Assembly (NCBI GenBank): GCA_011390455.1
Contig: JAABSI010000006.1
Span: forward strand, 1-60,919
DNA from: Trueperaceae bacterium
GTDB taxonomy: Bacteria; Deinococcota; Deinococci; Deinococcales; Trueperaceae
Length of the DNA stretch: 60,919 nucleotides
Direction of reading: 5' to 3'
Under the pieces are notes generated by a model. The model had not been told where the DNA came from, ran no database searches, and worked only from the letters and a program-made list of their open reading frames with translations. Of this stretch, positions 24,491-35,233 are shown one piece after another; within the stretch, counting starts at the first letter, position 1, and each line of letters begins with the position of its first letter. The translations under genes and the position numbers were made by a program.

Positions 24491-25603
24491 ATGATTCGTT
24501 GCGGCCGGCTGGTGGCGGTTGGGATCGCGCTCGCGCTGGCGTTGCTGCCCGTGCCCGTGCGCGCTGAGGGGATCGCGGTCCCGGACCTGCCCGCTCGCGA
24601 GGTGGTCGACCAGGAGACCGCCGGGCGCTTCGTCGAGGCTTTGCGATCCGCGCTGACCGAGCGCGGTCTGCGGGTGACGGCGGCGCCGCTGATCACGGCC
24701 GGCATCGCCGGGAGCCTCGAGCCGGACTTCGCGGTGTTGATCGCCCAGTTGGAGGGCACGCGGTTCGCGGTGTCCGGCGAGATCGTCGCGCGCACGACCG
24801 TCGACGGTCCGTTCGCGGTCGATCTGCTCGCGGTCGATGCGCTCGAGGGGCGTGCGTCCGACCTGCTCTCGCGCGGGTTCGGCCTCGCCACCCTGCACGC
24901 GGTCGCGGACGAGGTCGCGGCGGTGCTCGCCGAGTTCGCGGCCTCGGGACCGGCCTTGCCCGCGGGCGACGCCGGGCTGTTCGTGTCCAGCGAGCCGCGC
25001 GGGGCCGAGGTGCGCGTCGACGGCATCGCCGTGGGCCGCTCGGGGGCCGTCGACCTGTTGGGGCTCGCCCCGGGGCGCTACGAGGTCGAGCTGCGCCTCG
25101 ACGGGTACCTTCCCGAGGTGCGCACCCTCGACCTGCGCGGCGGCGACACCCGCTTCCTGCACGTCGAGATGACGGCGATCGTCGGTGGCAGCCTGCAGGT
25201 GGTGGCGACGCCGAGGGCCGACGTCTTCGTCGACGGGGTGCCGGTCGGACGGTCGCCGCTCACGATCGACGCGGTGCCGGGCGTGCGCGAGGTCACGGTG
25301 CGGCGGCCCGGCTTCGAGCCGCGCACCGTGACCGCGCCCGTGCGCGGGTTCCGGGTGACGCGCGTCGAGCTCGAGCTGGTGGCGCTCGGCGACCCGCTCC
25401 TCGTCTGGCGCACGGATCGGCCGGTGCGCGTCTTCGTCGACGGGTCGCCGCAGGGCGACGGGTACGCGCTCCCGGACCCGGGCCTGCGGACGATCGAGGT
25501 CGTGACGGCGGGCACCGTCCGGCGTTGGTTGCGGGCGGTACCCGACGAAGGGGCGTTCGAGCTCGACCTCGACACGGGCGCGCTGCGCCCGCTGATGCCC
25601 TGA
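24491..25603 (+). CDS. Exported protein with two PEGA domains
   Basis: The 370-residue product begins with a signal peptide (residues 1-25, ending PVRAEG) and has no lipobox. Residues 27-155 are an alpha/beta domain of unknown kind with a TolB-N-like look (REVVDQETAGRFVEALRSAL). Two PEGA beta domains follow (about 161-226 and 230-296), each with the typical GxxVGRSP turn (VDGIAVGRSG, VDGVPVGRSPLT). PEGA domains occur on S-layer-linked and surface proteins. A third, poorer repeat may exist near 305-345. ATG 24491 lies 7 bases after TAGACT. The binding partner is unknown. Confidence 0.82.
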   Translation: MIRCGRLVAVGIALALALLPVPVRAEGIAVPDLPAREVVDQETAGRFVEALRSALTERGLRVTAAPLITAGIAGSLEPDFAVLIAQLEGTRFAVSGEIVARTTVDGPFAVDLLAVDALEGRASDLLSRGFGLATLHAVADEVAAVLAEFAASGPALPAGDAGLFVSSEPRGAEVRVDGIAVGRSGAVDLLGLAPGRYEVELRLDGYLPEVRTLDLRGGDTRFLHVEMTAIVGGSLQVVATPRADVFVDGVPVGRSPLTIDAVPGVREVTVRRPGFEPRTVTAPVRGFRVTRVELELVALGDPLLVWRTDRPVRVFVDGSPQGDGYALPDPGLRTIEVVTAGTVRRWLRAVPDEGAFELDLDTGALRPLMP

Positions 25604-25614
25604 GGCCGAAGCGC

Positions 25615-26622
25615 TCAGCGCGGCAGCGCCTGCGACCAACCGACTTCGGCCAACCAGGTCGTCCCCGTCCACGCCAGCGCCACGCGACCGCGTCCGGTGG
25701 CCATGGGGCCGCTCGCCTGCAGCGCGGCGTACCCGACGGCCCGATCGCTCCAGAACGGGGCCCAGCCGGCGGCGAGGCTGGCCTCGGTCGCGCCGGAGCG
25801 CACCCGCCACGCCACCTCGGCCCCCGGTGCGGGCCCGGCGGGGCCCGTGCCCCACCAGAGCGTGGCGCTCGATTCCGGCGCGCGCCTGGGGGCGTGGTGC
25901 AGCGATGCTCCGAGCGCCGCATGGCGCGCGCTCGCGCCGGCGGCGGCGTCGAGCAGGACCGACAGGTCGAGGTCGTCGCCGATCCCGTACCGGCGCAGCG
26001 CCGCCTCCAGCGATCCGGTCCACGCCGACCCGGTGCGGGCCACGACGGGGGCGACCGAGAGCGTCCAGCTCCGGTCGATGCGCCAGGCCGCGCTGGCCGT
26101 GGCGGCGAGCACGGGACCATCGGCGCCGGCGCCCGCGCGGACCCGCGGATCGGCGGGGGGCGCCGACGTCGCGTCGACCGAGAGCTCCGGCCAGGCGAAC
26201 GGGACCCGGTTGCCGTACCCCGCCCGCACGGCGAGCGCCACCGGCCCGGCCACCCCGCGCGCGCCGACCTCCACGCCGGCGCGGGTGGCGCCCGTCGGCG
26301 CGCCGCCCGGCGCGGCCCGGCCCAGACCGACCGCGCCCTCGAGCACCAGGTTGCCGACCGGCCCCGCGACGGCGGTGCGGCGCCATCCGAGGGCGGCGGA
26401 CGCCGCGGCCTCGGCGCGCGCGAAGCCCACGACGAAGCGGTCGTTCGCCAGGCCAGGGTCGGCGACCCGGAGGTCGGCGAGGACGACGCGCCCCCTCGGA
26501 CCGCCGGCGTCCGTACCGAGGAAGGCGTGCAGGTCGGAGGCGAGGGCGCCCGTGGCGGTCGCGCCGAGCAGCACCGCGAGGGCGATGGCGGCGAGCGGGT
26601 GGGGGGCGGTGGGGCGACGCAT
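25615..26622 (-). CDS. Exported beta-strand-rich protein of unknown function
   Basis: A 335-residue protein with a clear signal peptide (about residues 1-28, LAAIALAVLLGATATGALAS). The rest is almost wholly short alternating strands (VVLADLRVADPG, LAVRAGYGNRVPF, TLSVAPVVARTGS, ARVALAWTGTTWLAEVGW). This suggests an outer-membrane barrel or a beta surface layer protein; Deinococcota have an outer membrane-like layer. I recognise no family. ATG 26622 is preceded by TACCCT (26633-26628) at 5 bases. It converges on the PEGA gene, whose stop is 11 bases away. Confidence 0.65.
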   Translation of the reverse strand: MRRPTAPHPLAAIALAVLLGATATGALASDLHAFLGTDAGGPRGRVVLADLRVADPGLANDRFVVGFARAEAAASAALGWRRTAVAGPVGNLVLEGAVGLGRAAPGGAPTGATRAGVEVGARGVAGPVALAVRAGYGNRVPFAWPELSVDATSAPPADPRVRAGAGADGPVLAATASAAWRIDRSWTLSVAPVVARTGSAWTGSLEAALRRYGIGDDLDLSVLLDAAAGASARHAALGASLHHAPRRAPESSATLWWGTGPAGPAPGAEVAWRVRSGATEASLAAGWAPFWSDRAVGYAALQASGPMATGRGRVALAWTGTTWLAEVGWSQALPR

Positions 26623-26692
26623 GGTGCAGGGTACGAAAGGAGGACGGGTGGTACCCTTCCGAAGTCCCCATCCGGGGACTTGGAGACCCACC
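26623..26692. promoter_or_regulatory. Divergent promoters and glgP leader hairpin
   Basis: Two TACCCT boxes face outward, at 26633-26628 (minus) and 26652-26657 (plus). The glgP leader contains a perfect 8-bp stem (26662-26669 with 26674-26681) with loop ATCC. It ends just before the GGAG ribosome site of glgP at 26683-26686. The hairpin could influence ribosome access; this is inference. Confidence 0.5.
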
Positions 26693-29232
<2,540 letters not shown>

Positions 29233-29236
<4 letters not shown>

Positions 29237-30006
29237 CCCGAACCGCGCGCGCCGCCGGGTTCGCCCGTCGGCGCGTCGGTCGCCGGCTCGCCGGCTGCGG
29301 CGGCGTCGGCGAACACGCGCAGCGCCTCGCGCGGCCGGACCGCGGTCAGCGGGAGCGCGTCGGCCTCGTCGGGCTCGGCCGGAGCGTCGCGCCGCAGCAG
29401 GTCGAGCGTGCGCGCCAGCGCAGCGCGCTTGTCCGGTCCGGCGACCAGGACCCACGCTTCGCGGGCGCGACCGAGCGCGCTCGCGGTGAGCGAGAGCCGC
29501 GCCGGTCCGTCGGCCTCGGGGCGCACGACCACGGTCGTGCCCTCGGCGGCGGCGGCGCCGGTGCCGGGGAAGAGGCTGGCCGTATGGGCGTCCGCGCCCA
29601 ATCCCAGCAGCGCGAGATCGAGGTCGAGCGGATCGCCGAACAGGGTATGGAGCGCGTCGGCATGCGCGCGTGCGGACGCGGCGGGGTCGGGTCCGTAGGG
29701 CCAGGCCACGACGTGGCCCGCCGGGATCGGCACGGCGTCGAGCAGCGCCTCGCGGGCGGCGCGCGCGTTGCGCTCCGGGTGGTCGGGGGGCACGTCGCGC
29801 TCGTCGCCCCAGGTGACCCAGACGCGCTCCCAGGGGAGGTCGCGGCGGTCGCGCAGGCGCCGGTAGCCGGGCAGGGGGGTGCCGCCTCCGGCCAGCGCCA
29901 CGACGAAGCGTCCGCGCGCCGCGACGGCATGGTGGCACGCCTCGACGAAGCGCGGCACCCACGCGTCCGTGAGGTCCTCGACCACGTGGAGATCGAGCGG
30001 CGCCAT
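29233..30006 (-). CDS. pgl: 6-phosphogluconolactonase
   Basis: Pgl hydrolyses 6-phosphogluconolactone in the oxidative pentose phosphate pathway. The motifs of the SOL/DevB family are present: ALAGGGTPLPGYRRL (near 38), WVTWGDERDVPPDHPERN (near 63-80) and LLGLGADAHTASLFPGT (near 133-149, with DAH replacing the usual DGH). At 257 residues it has a C-terminal Ala/Pro-rich tail. ATG 30006 lies 6 bases after TAGGCT (30018-30013). No zwf or gnd gene is nearby. Confidence 0.93.
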
Positions 30007-30061
30007 GCGACGAGCCTACCACCGGCCGCACGCGGGCCGTCGGAGCGTTAGGCTCGCACCC
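30007..30061. promoter_or_regulatory. Divergent leaderless promoters: pgl / HD gene
   Basis: Two TAGGCT boxes face away from each other (30018-30013 and 30049-30054), 6 and 7 bases from the respective start codons. Only 55 bases separate the genes, so the -35 regions must overlap in the middle. Confidence 0.6.
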
Positions 30062-30646
30062 ATGACCTTCGACCGTGCCGCCGCCTACGACCTGATGACC
30101 GAATGGACCGCCAGCGAGAGCTTGCGCCACCACATGCTCGCCGTCGAGGCCGCCGTGGTGGCGTACGCCGAGCGCGAGGGCGCCGACGTCGACCTGTGGG
30201 CCGCCACCGCGCTGCTCCACGACCTCGATTACGAGCGCCACCCGCACCTGGGCGAGGGCGGTCACCCCTTCGTCGCCGTGGCGTACCTGCGCGAGCGCGG
30301 AGCGCCCGAGGTGATGCTCGACGCCATCCTCGGGCACGCCGACCACACCGGCGTCGCGCGCACGACCCGCTTGGCCAAGGTGCTCTACGCCTGCGACGAG
30401 GTGACCGGGCTGATCACCGCGGCCGCGCTCGTCCGGCCCGACAAGGACGTGCGCCAACTGGAACTCAAGAGCCTCAAGAAGAAGTTCAAGGACAAGGCGT
30501 TCGCCCGTGGCGTCGATCGCGAAGGGGTGGTGCGGGCCGCCGAGGAGCTCGGGGTCGACCTGTGGGACCACGTCGCCCTCGTCCTCGCCGCGATGCAGGG
30601 GAGCGCCGACGCGCTGGCGCTCGACGGGCGGCGCGCCGAAGCCTGA
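30062..30646 (+). CDS. HD-domain hydrolase
   Basis: A 194-residue HD-superfamily protein. SLRHHMLAVEAA supplies the first metal His, LLHDLDYERHPH the HD pair and LGHADHTGV the later His. Thus the H...HD...H set is complete, as in small nucleotide or phosphate hydrolases. A Lys-rich stretch (LKSLKKKFKDKAF, about 139-151) follows the core. The substrate is unknown. ATG 30062 is leaderless-type, with TAGGCT 7 bases upstream. Confidence 0.85.
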   Translation: MTFDRAAAYDLMTEWTASESLRHHMLAVEAAVVAYAEREGADVDLWAATALLHDLDYERHPHLGEGGHPFVAVAYLRERGAPEVMLDAILGHADHTGVARTTRLAKVLYACDEVTGLITAAALVRPDKDVRQLELKSLKKKFKDKAFARGVDREGVVRAAEELGVDLWDHVALVLAAMQGSADALALDGRRAEA

Positions 30647-30647
30647 C

Positions 30648-30670
30648 CGACGCTCCGTGGCGGAGCGTCG
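30648..30670. terminator. Bidirectional terminator between the HD gene and lepB
   Basis: Perfect 10-bp stem 30648-30657 with 30661-30670 and loop TGG, in the 31-base gap between two convergent genes. Confidence 0.75.
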
Positions 30671-30677
30671 AAGCTCC

Positions 30678-31292
30678 TCAGAGGCGCCGCACGTTCCACG
30701 CCCACGCCCCGTCGGACGTCCGGCGGAGCAGCGGCCAGACGATCCACGCCGCGCGCCCCGCCACCTGCTCGTGCGGCACCGCCCCGAAGGCGCGCGAATC
30801 GCGCGACGCCAACGGTGCGCGGTTGTCGCCCAGCACGAACACGCTGCCGTCCGGCACGACCCGGGTCGAGAGGCCGGTGGGCGGGACCCGCGTGCCGGCG
30901 AGGTACGGCTCGTCGACCAGGGCCCCGTCCACGACCAGTCGGCCGCGTTCGATCCCGACCGTCGCGCCCGCCGTGGCGGCGACCCGCTTGATCAGGAAGG
31001 GACCGCCGGTCACGCGATCGACCCAGGAGGTCGGCGCCGTGCCGGGCGGGCGGAAGTACACGACGTCGCCCGGCGACCAGGTGCGCCCCGTGGCGCGCAA
31101 CCACCAGGTCTCGTAGCGCGGCACCAGCGCGCGCTCCCCGTCGCGCAGCGTCGGCGCCATCGAGTCGCCCTCGATGCCGACGGTCGTGACCACGAAGACC
31201 GCGGTCACCACCCCGAGCAGCAGCACGAGGGCCGTGCGCAGCAGCTGGATCGCGAGGCCGCCGCGCGGCTGCGGGGCGGTCGGGGCGGACAC
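30678..31292 (-). CDS. lepB: Signal peptidase I, short paralogue
   Basis: Signal peptidase I cuts leader peptides from exported proteins at the membrane. The 204 residues hold one N-terminal membrane helix (about 16-38, LLRTALVLLLGVVTAVFVVTTV). The catalytic Ser lies in GIEGDSMAPTL (near 44), the general-base Lys in PFLIKRVAA (near 101), and the box E motif in LGDNRAPLASRDSRAFG. GTG 31292 lies 5 bases after the stop of a second, longer signal peptidase gene, so the two are cotranscribed tandem paralogues. Confidence 0.92.
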   Translation of the reverse strand: MSAPTAPQPRGGLAIQLLRTALVLLLGVVTAVFVVTTVGIEGDSMAPTLRDGERALVPRYETWWLRATGRTWSPGDVVYFRPPGTAPTSWVDRVTGGPFLIKRVAATAGATVGIERGRLVVDGALVDEPYLAGTRVPPTGLSTRVVPDGSVFVLGDNRAPLASRDSRAFGAVPHEQVAGRAAWIVWPLLRRTSDGAWAWNVRRL

Positions 31293-31297
31293 GTCGC

Positions 31298-32263
31298 TCA
31301 GCGGCCGTCCATCTCGGACGGGTCGGGGACCTCGGCGAACGCGGCCGGCGGCCGCAGCGCGCGCCAGTTCCACTCGCCGTCGCGCATGGGCGGCCAGATG
31401 ATGGCGCTGGCCTTGCCGGCGATGGACATCAGCGGCACGGGCCCGAACAGGCGCGAATCCTCGCTGCCGCCGCGCGCCCGCTGCCGATTGTCGCCCATGA
31501 GGAAGTAGTGGCCGTCCGGCAGGATCAGCTCGTGGACGAACGGCACGCCGTCGGGGGCGTCGGCGGGCAACGGCGCCAGCGAGTCCAGCGTGAGGCCGTA
31601 GTACAGCTGGACCCGTGGGTCCTCGACGGGAAGCGCCGGTGGGTAGAAGCCGGCGACGGGGAGGTCGGGGGCCGGCGTACCCGACGGCGTGGTCGCGAAC
31701 CGCACGACGAGCCCCTCGAGCTCGCCGTCGCGGACGGTGATCACCGGGAAGTCCTGCCGGTCCGCGGCGATCTCGCCCGTGCCCTCGATGAAGCTCTGAT
31801 CGATCGGGTGGCCGTTCACCACGACCTGCCCGGCCTCGATGCGCAGATGGTCGCCCGGGATGGCGACCACGCGCTTGATGAAGAACGGGCGGGTGTCGGT
31901 CTCGAGCGCCGTGGGGGAGTTCGCCGGATCCCGCACCACGACGATGTCGCCGCGCCGGTACGGGCCGAGCAGGCCCGCGCGGCGCAGCCAGGTCTCGTAC
32001 TTGGGGATGAAGACGCGGTCGCCGGTCAAGAGCGACTGGATGAGGTTGCTGCTGCCGACGCCGCCGTCGAGGTTCGGGCGCATGGAGCTGCCGACCACGC
32101 CGACGGTGTTGAAGACGAAGGTGACCACCAGGAAGGCGATGACCAGGGCTTCGGCGTAACCGCGCACTTCGGTCCACACGCGTTGGCCGAAGGTCGGTGT
32201 GGGTTCGGTGCGCGAGGGGCGCGTGGAGCGAGAAGGCGCGTGGGGACGCGAAGGTTCGGCCAT
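31298..32263 (-). CDS. lepB: Signal peptidase I, long paralogue with inserted domain
   Basis: The 321 residues show one membrane helix (about 36-56, ALVIAFLVVTFVFNTVGVVG). The catalytic Ser is in VVGSSMRPNL near 61, the Lys in FFIKRVVAIPGD near 131, and the final motif is MGDNRQRARGGSEDSRLFGPV. About 100 residues (150-250) are inserted between boxes D and E, more than in E. coli. ATG 32263 lies 7 bases after TAGACT (32276-32271). The TAG of that box is the stop codon of the upstream patatin gene. It heads the lepB pair. Confidence 0.93.
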   Translation of the reverse strand: MAEPSRPHAPSRSTRPSRTEPTPTFGQRVWTEVRGYAEALVIAFLVVTFVFNTVGVVGSSMRPNLDGGVGSSNLIQSLLTGDRVFIPKYETWLRRAGLLGPYRRGDIVVVRDPANSPTALETDTRPFFIKRVVAIPGDHLRIEAGQVVVNGHPIDQSFIEGTGEIAADRQDFPVITVRDGELEGLVVRFATTPSGTPAPDLPVAGFYPPALPVEDPRVQLYYGLTLDSLAPLPADAPDGVPFVHELILPDGHYFLMGDNRQRARGGSEDSRLFGPVPLMSIAGKASAIIWPPMRDGEWNWRALRPPAAFAEVPDPSEMDGR

Positions 32264-32273
32264 GGCGGGCAGT

Positions 32274-33317
32274 CTACCCCCGGCGCCGTTTCGCCCGCGT
32301 GGCCGTGGACCGCGCGGCGCTCGCGACGAGCCCGGCGCCGCGCGCGTTGGCGTCGCGTCCGGTCGCATCGCTCGCGTCGGTGTCCGGGTCCGGCAACGGG
32401 CGTCCGGCGCCCGGGGCGCCCGTGCTCGCCTGCAGCCGCCGCAGGAGGCCGGGCTCCGCGCGGAACGCCGCTTCGGCGTTCGTCTCGCCCTTGGCGACGA
32501 TCGCGTCGAGGTCCCAGAACGACTCCAGGCGGACCTCGGGCAGGTCGTGTTGGATGCGCAGGTCGGCGGGGTGGTGGACGTAGCGGGTGTCGGTGAGGAG
32601 CCGCATCATGATGTCGGTCGATCGGAGGGTGACGGTCGCGAGCGGGGTGCGGCGCTCGAGCGTCACGGTCGACACCATCCGCGACCACCACGAGGCCTTG
32701 TCGGCGTCCGGGTGCACGAACCCGGCCCGCCGCATGGCTGTGACGTCCGACGCGATCGTGATCTCGGCGCGCATCAGCGCCAGCGCGTCGACCGGCAGGT
32801 TGTTGCAGATGCCGCCGTCCGCGAGCGTGCGGCCTTCGTGCTCGATCGGTTCGAAGGCGCCCGGGAAGCAGGCCGAGGCGCGCACGGCGGTGATCAGGTC
32901 GCCGCTCGTGAAGGTCAGCTCCTCGCCGTTCTCGAGGTCGGTGCACGTCACCGCCAGCGGTTTGGCGAGCTCCTCGAAGGTCTCCGGGAGGTACGTGGCG
33001 AGCAGGTGGCGCAGCTTCTCGCCCTTCAGGAGCCCGGCTTGCAGCGACAGATCGATGACGTCGCGCCAGCTGACCGACGCGGCGAGCTCCTGGAGGTCGT
33101 CGGCGCGGTACCCGTGGGCGTAGAGCGCGCCGACGATCGCGCCCATCGACGTGCCGGCGACGACGTCGACCTCCACCCCGTGGCGCTCGAGCACGCGCAG
33201 GAGCCCGATGTGGGCGAAGCCGCGGGCGCCGCCGCCGGACAGGACGAGGCCGATCCGGTGCCGATCGGGGTGCGCGGGCGATTCGGTGGTCGACACATGG
33301 GGGCGTGCGGCGCTCAC
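32274..33317 (-). CDS. Patatin-like phospholipase (RssA/NTE type)
   Basis: A 347-residue lipid acyl hydrolase. The oxyanion loop LVLSGGGARGFAHIG (near 24-38), nucleophile GTSMGAIVG (Ser near 58) and catalytic Asp in LADGGICNNLPVDAL complete the Ser-Asp dyad. It has no signal peptide, so it is cytoplasmic or at the inner membrane face. The last 60 residues are a disordered basic Ala/Arg tail. GTG 33317 shares GTGA with the amylase stop, linking it to the amylase gene. Its TAG stop is also the start of the lepB -10 box. Confidence 0.9.
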   Translation of the reverse strand: MSAARPHVSTTESPAHPDRHRIGLVLSGGGARGFAHIGLLRVLERHGVEVDVVAGTSMGAIVGALYAHGYRADDLQELAASVSWRDVIDLSLQAGLLKGEKLRHLLATYLPETFEELAKPLAVTCTDLENGEELTFTSGDLITAVRASACFPGAFEPIEHEGRTLADGGICNNLPVDALALMRAEITIASDVTAMRRAGFVHPDADKASWWSRMVSTVTLERRTPLATVTLRSTDIMMRLLTDTRYVHHPADLRIQHDLPEVRLESFWDLDAIVAKGETNAEAAFRAEPGLLRRLQASTGAPGAGRPLPDPDTDASDATGRDANARGAGLVASAARSTATRAKRRRG

Positions 33318-35191
33318 GTGGGCACCTCCAACGGCGGCAGCGCGGCGAGGCGGTCGGCGCGGTTGACGAGCGTGCGCGCGCCGCCGCGACCGGCGGGGAG
33401 CTCGAGGTCGAGGTACGCGCCGTCGTCCGCGACGGCGGCGCCGGTCACCGCGTCGGCCCAGGGGCCGACGGCGTCCAGGGCGTCGAGCGGGATCCGGACC
33501 GCGCCGCCACGCCGGTGCAGGACGCAGACGACCGCCTCGCCGGCCCACACGCGCGCGAAGGCGAAGACGTCGCCGTGGGCGAGGAGCGTCCGGTAGCGAC
33601 CGCGCGCGAGCGCCGGGTGCTGCCGCCGCAGGTGGGCGAGGCGGCGCAGCGTCCCGTGCACGCGCCCGTTCCAGGCGTCGGGCGTCCACGGCATGGGCCG
33701 GCGGTTGTCGGGGTCCTCGCCGCCCTCGAGCCCGACCTCGTCGCCGTAGTAGACGCACGGCGTCCCGACGTAGGCGAAGAGCGCGTGGTGGGCCGCGAGG
33801 AAGGCGTCGACGTCGCCGCCGACGCGGGTGAGGAAGCGCGGGACGTCGTGCGACGAGAGCAAGTTGAACTGGGAGAGCGCGATCGGCCACGGCAGCCGCG
33901 CCCGCGTGCGCGCGAGCCGTCGGTCGAGCTCCGCCGCGTCGCAGCGCTCCGGGTCGCCGCGGAAGTCGATGCCGGCCCAGAAGGCGAGCATCGGTCGCAG
34001 GAAGCCGGCATAGTTCATCGCTCCGTCCTCCTCGTGCCCCTGCAGCCATGCGGTGGCGTCGAAGAAGTGCTCGCCCAGGACGTAGGCGTCGGGGCGCTCG
34101 GCGCGGATCGCCCGGCGCATCGCGGCCACGTGGTCGTGGTTGCGCGCGGCCCCGGAGCCCTCGCCGAGCATGTGGATCACGTCGAGCCGCCAGCCGTCGA
34201 TCGCCCAGGGGGGCCGCAACCAGCGCCGCAGGATCGCGTCGTCCGCCTCGTACACCTTGGCGCGGACGCCGGCGCTCGCGAAGTCGAGCACCGGCAGGGT
34301 GCGCACGCCGGCCCAGCCGACGTAGCGGTCGGGATCGGCCGGTTCGGGGAACACGTAATGGTCGCGGGTGCCGGTCGCCGTGCCGGTGGCGACGCTGGTG
34401 CGGGCCTCTTCGAACCAGGGGTGGCGCTCGCTCGTGTGGTTGACCACCGCGTCGAGGACCACCCGGACGCCGCGGGCGCGGGCGTCCTCGAGCAGGGCTC
34501 GGAGCGCCTCGTCGCCGCCCAGGTGGGGGTCGACGCGGGCGTAATCGACGGTGTCGTACTTGTGGCTGCTCGGGCTCACGAACACCGGGTTGAGGTACAG
34601 CGCGTTCGCCCCGAGCTCGGCGACGTGCTCGAGCGCCTCGCGCACGCCCTGCAGGTCGCCGCCGAAGAACTCGCGCGGCCCCATGCCGCGGGTGGGCCGG
34701 TCGCTCCACGCACGCCGCACGATCGGATCGCCGCCGACCGACCAGGCGCCGTCCTGCGGGTCGTTGGTCGGGTCGCCGTTGCGGAAGCGATCGGGGAAGA
34801 CCTGGTAGAAGACCGCGTCCCAGACCCAGTCGGCCGGCGCATGCCCGGCCGCGTGGCGGAAGTGCACGGTCGGGTCGGGCTCACCGGGATGCAGCCCGTC
34901 GGCGGCGAGCCACGCCTGGCGGTCGGCGAACACGAAGCGGAAGGCGTAGCGGGTGAGGGGGTCGTGGGTCGCGACCGCGACCTCGGCATGCCACGTGGTC
35001 CAGCCACGCGCGTCCGGCGCCCCCTCGGCGACGAGCGCCGTCAGGCGCTCCTCGTGGTCGGGTTCGGTGCGGACGAAGGCGCGCAGGGGGAGTGGTCCGC
35101 GGGTGCGGACCCGCAACTGTAGGCGCGCGCCGCGGTCCTCGAAGAGCTCCGGGACCGCGGCGTGCTCGGCGACGAACGGGGCGTCGATCAC
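33314..35191 (-). CDS. GH13 alpha-amylase family enzyme, maltodextrin glucosidase/neopullulanase-like
   Basis: The 625-residue enzyme has an N-terminal CBM34-like beta domain (1-115) and a GH13 barrel. Region I is DAVVNHTSERHPWF, region II GWRLDVIHM (nucleophile Asp), region III YVLGEHFFDA (acid Glu) and region IV LLSSHDVPRF (third Asp). FYQVFPDRFRNGD is typical of MalZ and neopullulanases. There is no signal peptide, so it acts on imported or stored maltodextrins, matching glgP. GTG 35191 lies 6 bases after TACCCT (35203-35198). It leads an amylase-patatin unit. Confidence 0.92.
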   Translation of the reverse strand: MIDAPFVAEHAAVPELFEDRGARLQLRVRTRGPLPLRAFVRTEPDHEERLTALVAEGAPDARGWTTWHAEVAVATHDPLTRYAFRFVFADRQAWLAADGLHPGEPDPTVHFRHAAGHAPADWVWDAVFYQVFPDRFRNGDPTNDPQDGAWSVGGDPIVRRAWSDRPTRGMGPREFFGGDLQGVREALEHVAELGANALYLNPVFVSPSSHKYDTVDYARVDPHLGGDEALRALLEDARARGVRVVLDAVVNHTSERHPWFEEARTSVATGTATGTRDHYVFPEPADPDRYVGWAGVRTLPVLDFASAGVRAKVYEADDAILRRWLRPPWAIDGWRLDVIHMLGEGSGAARNHDHVAAMRRAIRAERPDAYVLGEHFFDATAWLQGHEEDGAMNYAGFLRPMLAFWAGIDFRGDPERCDAAELDRRLARTRARLPWPIALSQFNLLSSHDVPRFLTRVGGDVDAFLAAHHALFAYVGTPCVYYGDEVGLEGGEDPDNRRPMPWTPDAWNGRVHGTLRRLAHLRRQHPALARGRYRTLLAHGDVFAFARVWAGEAVVCVLHRRGGAVRIPLDALDAVGPWADAVTGAAVADDGAYLDLELPAGRGGARTLVNRADRLAALPPLEVPT

Positions 35192-35233
35192 GCCCTCAGG
35201 GTACGCGGCCGGGCGCGACGATGGCCGCGCGCG

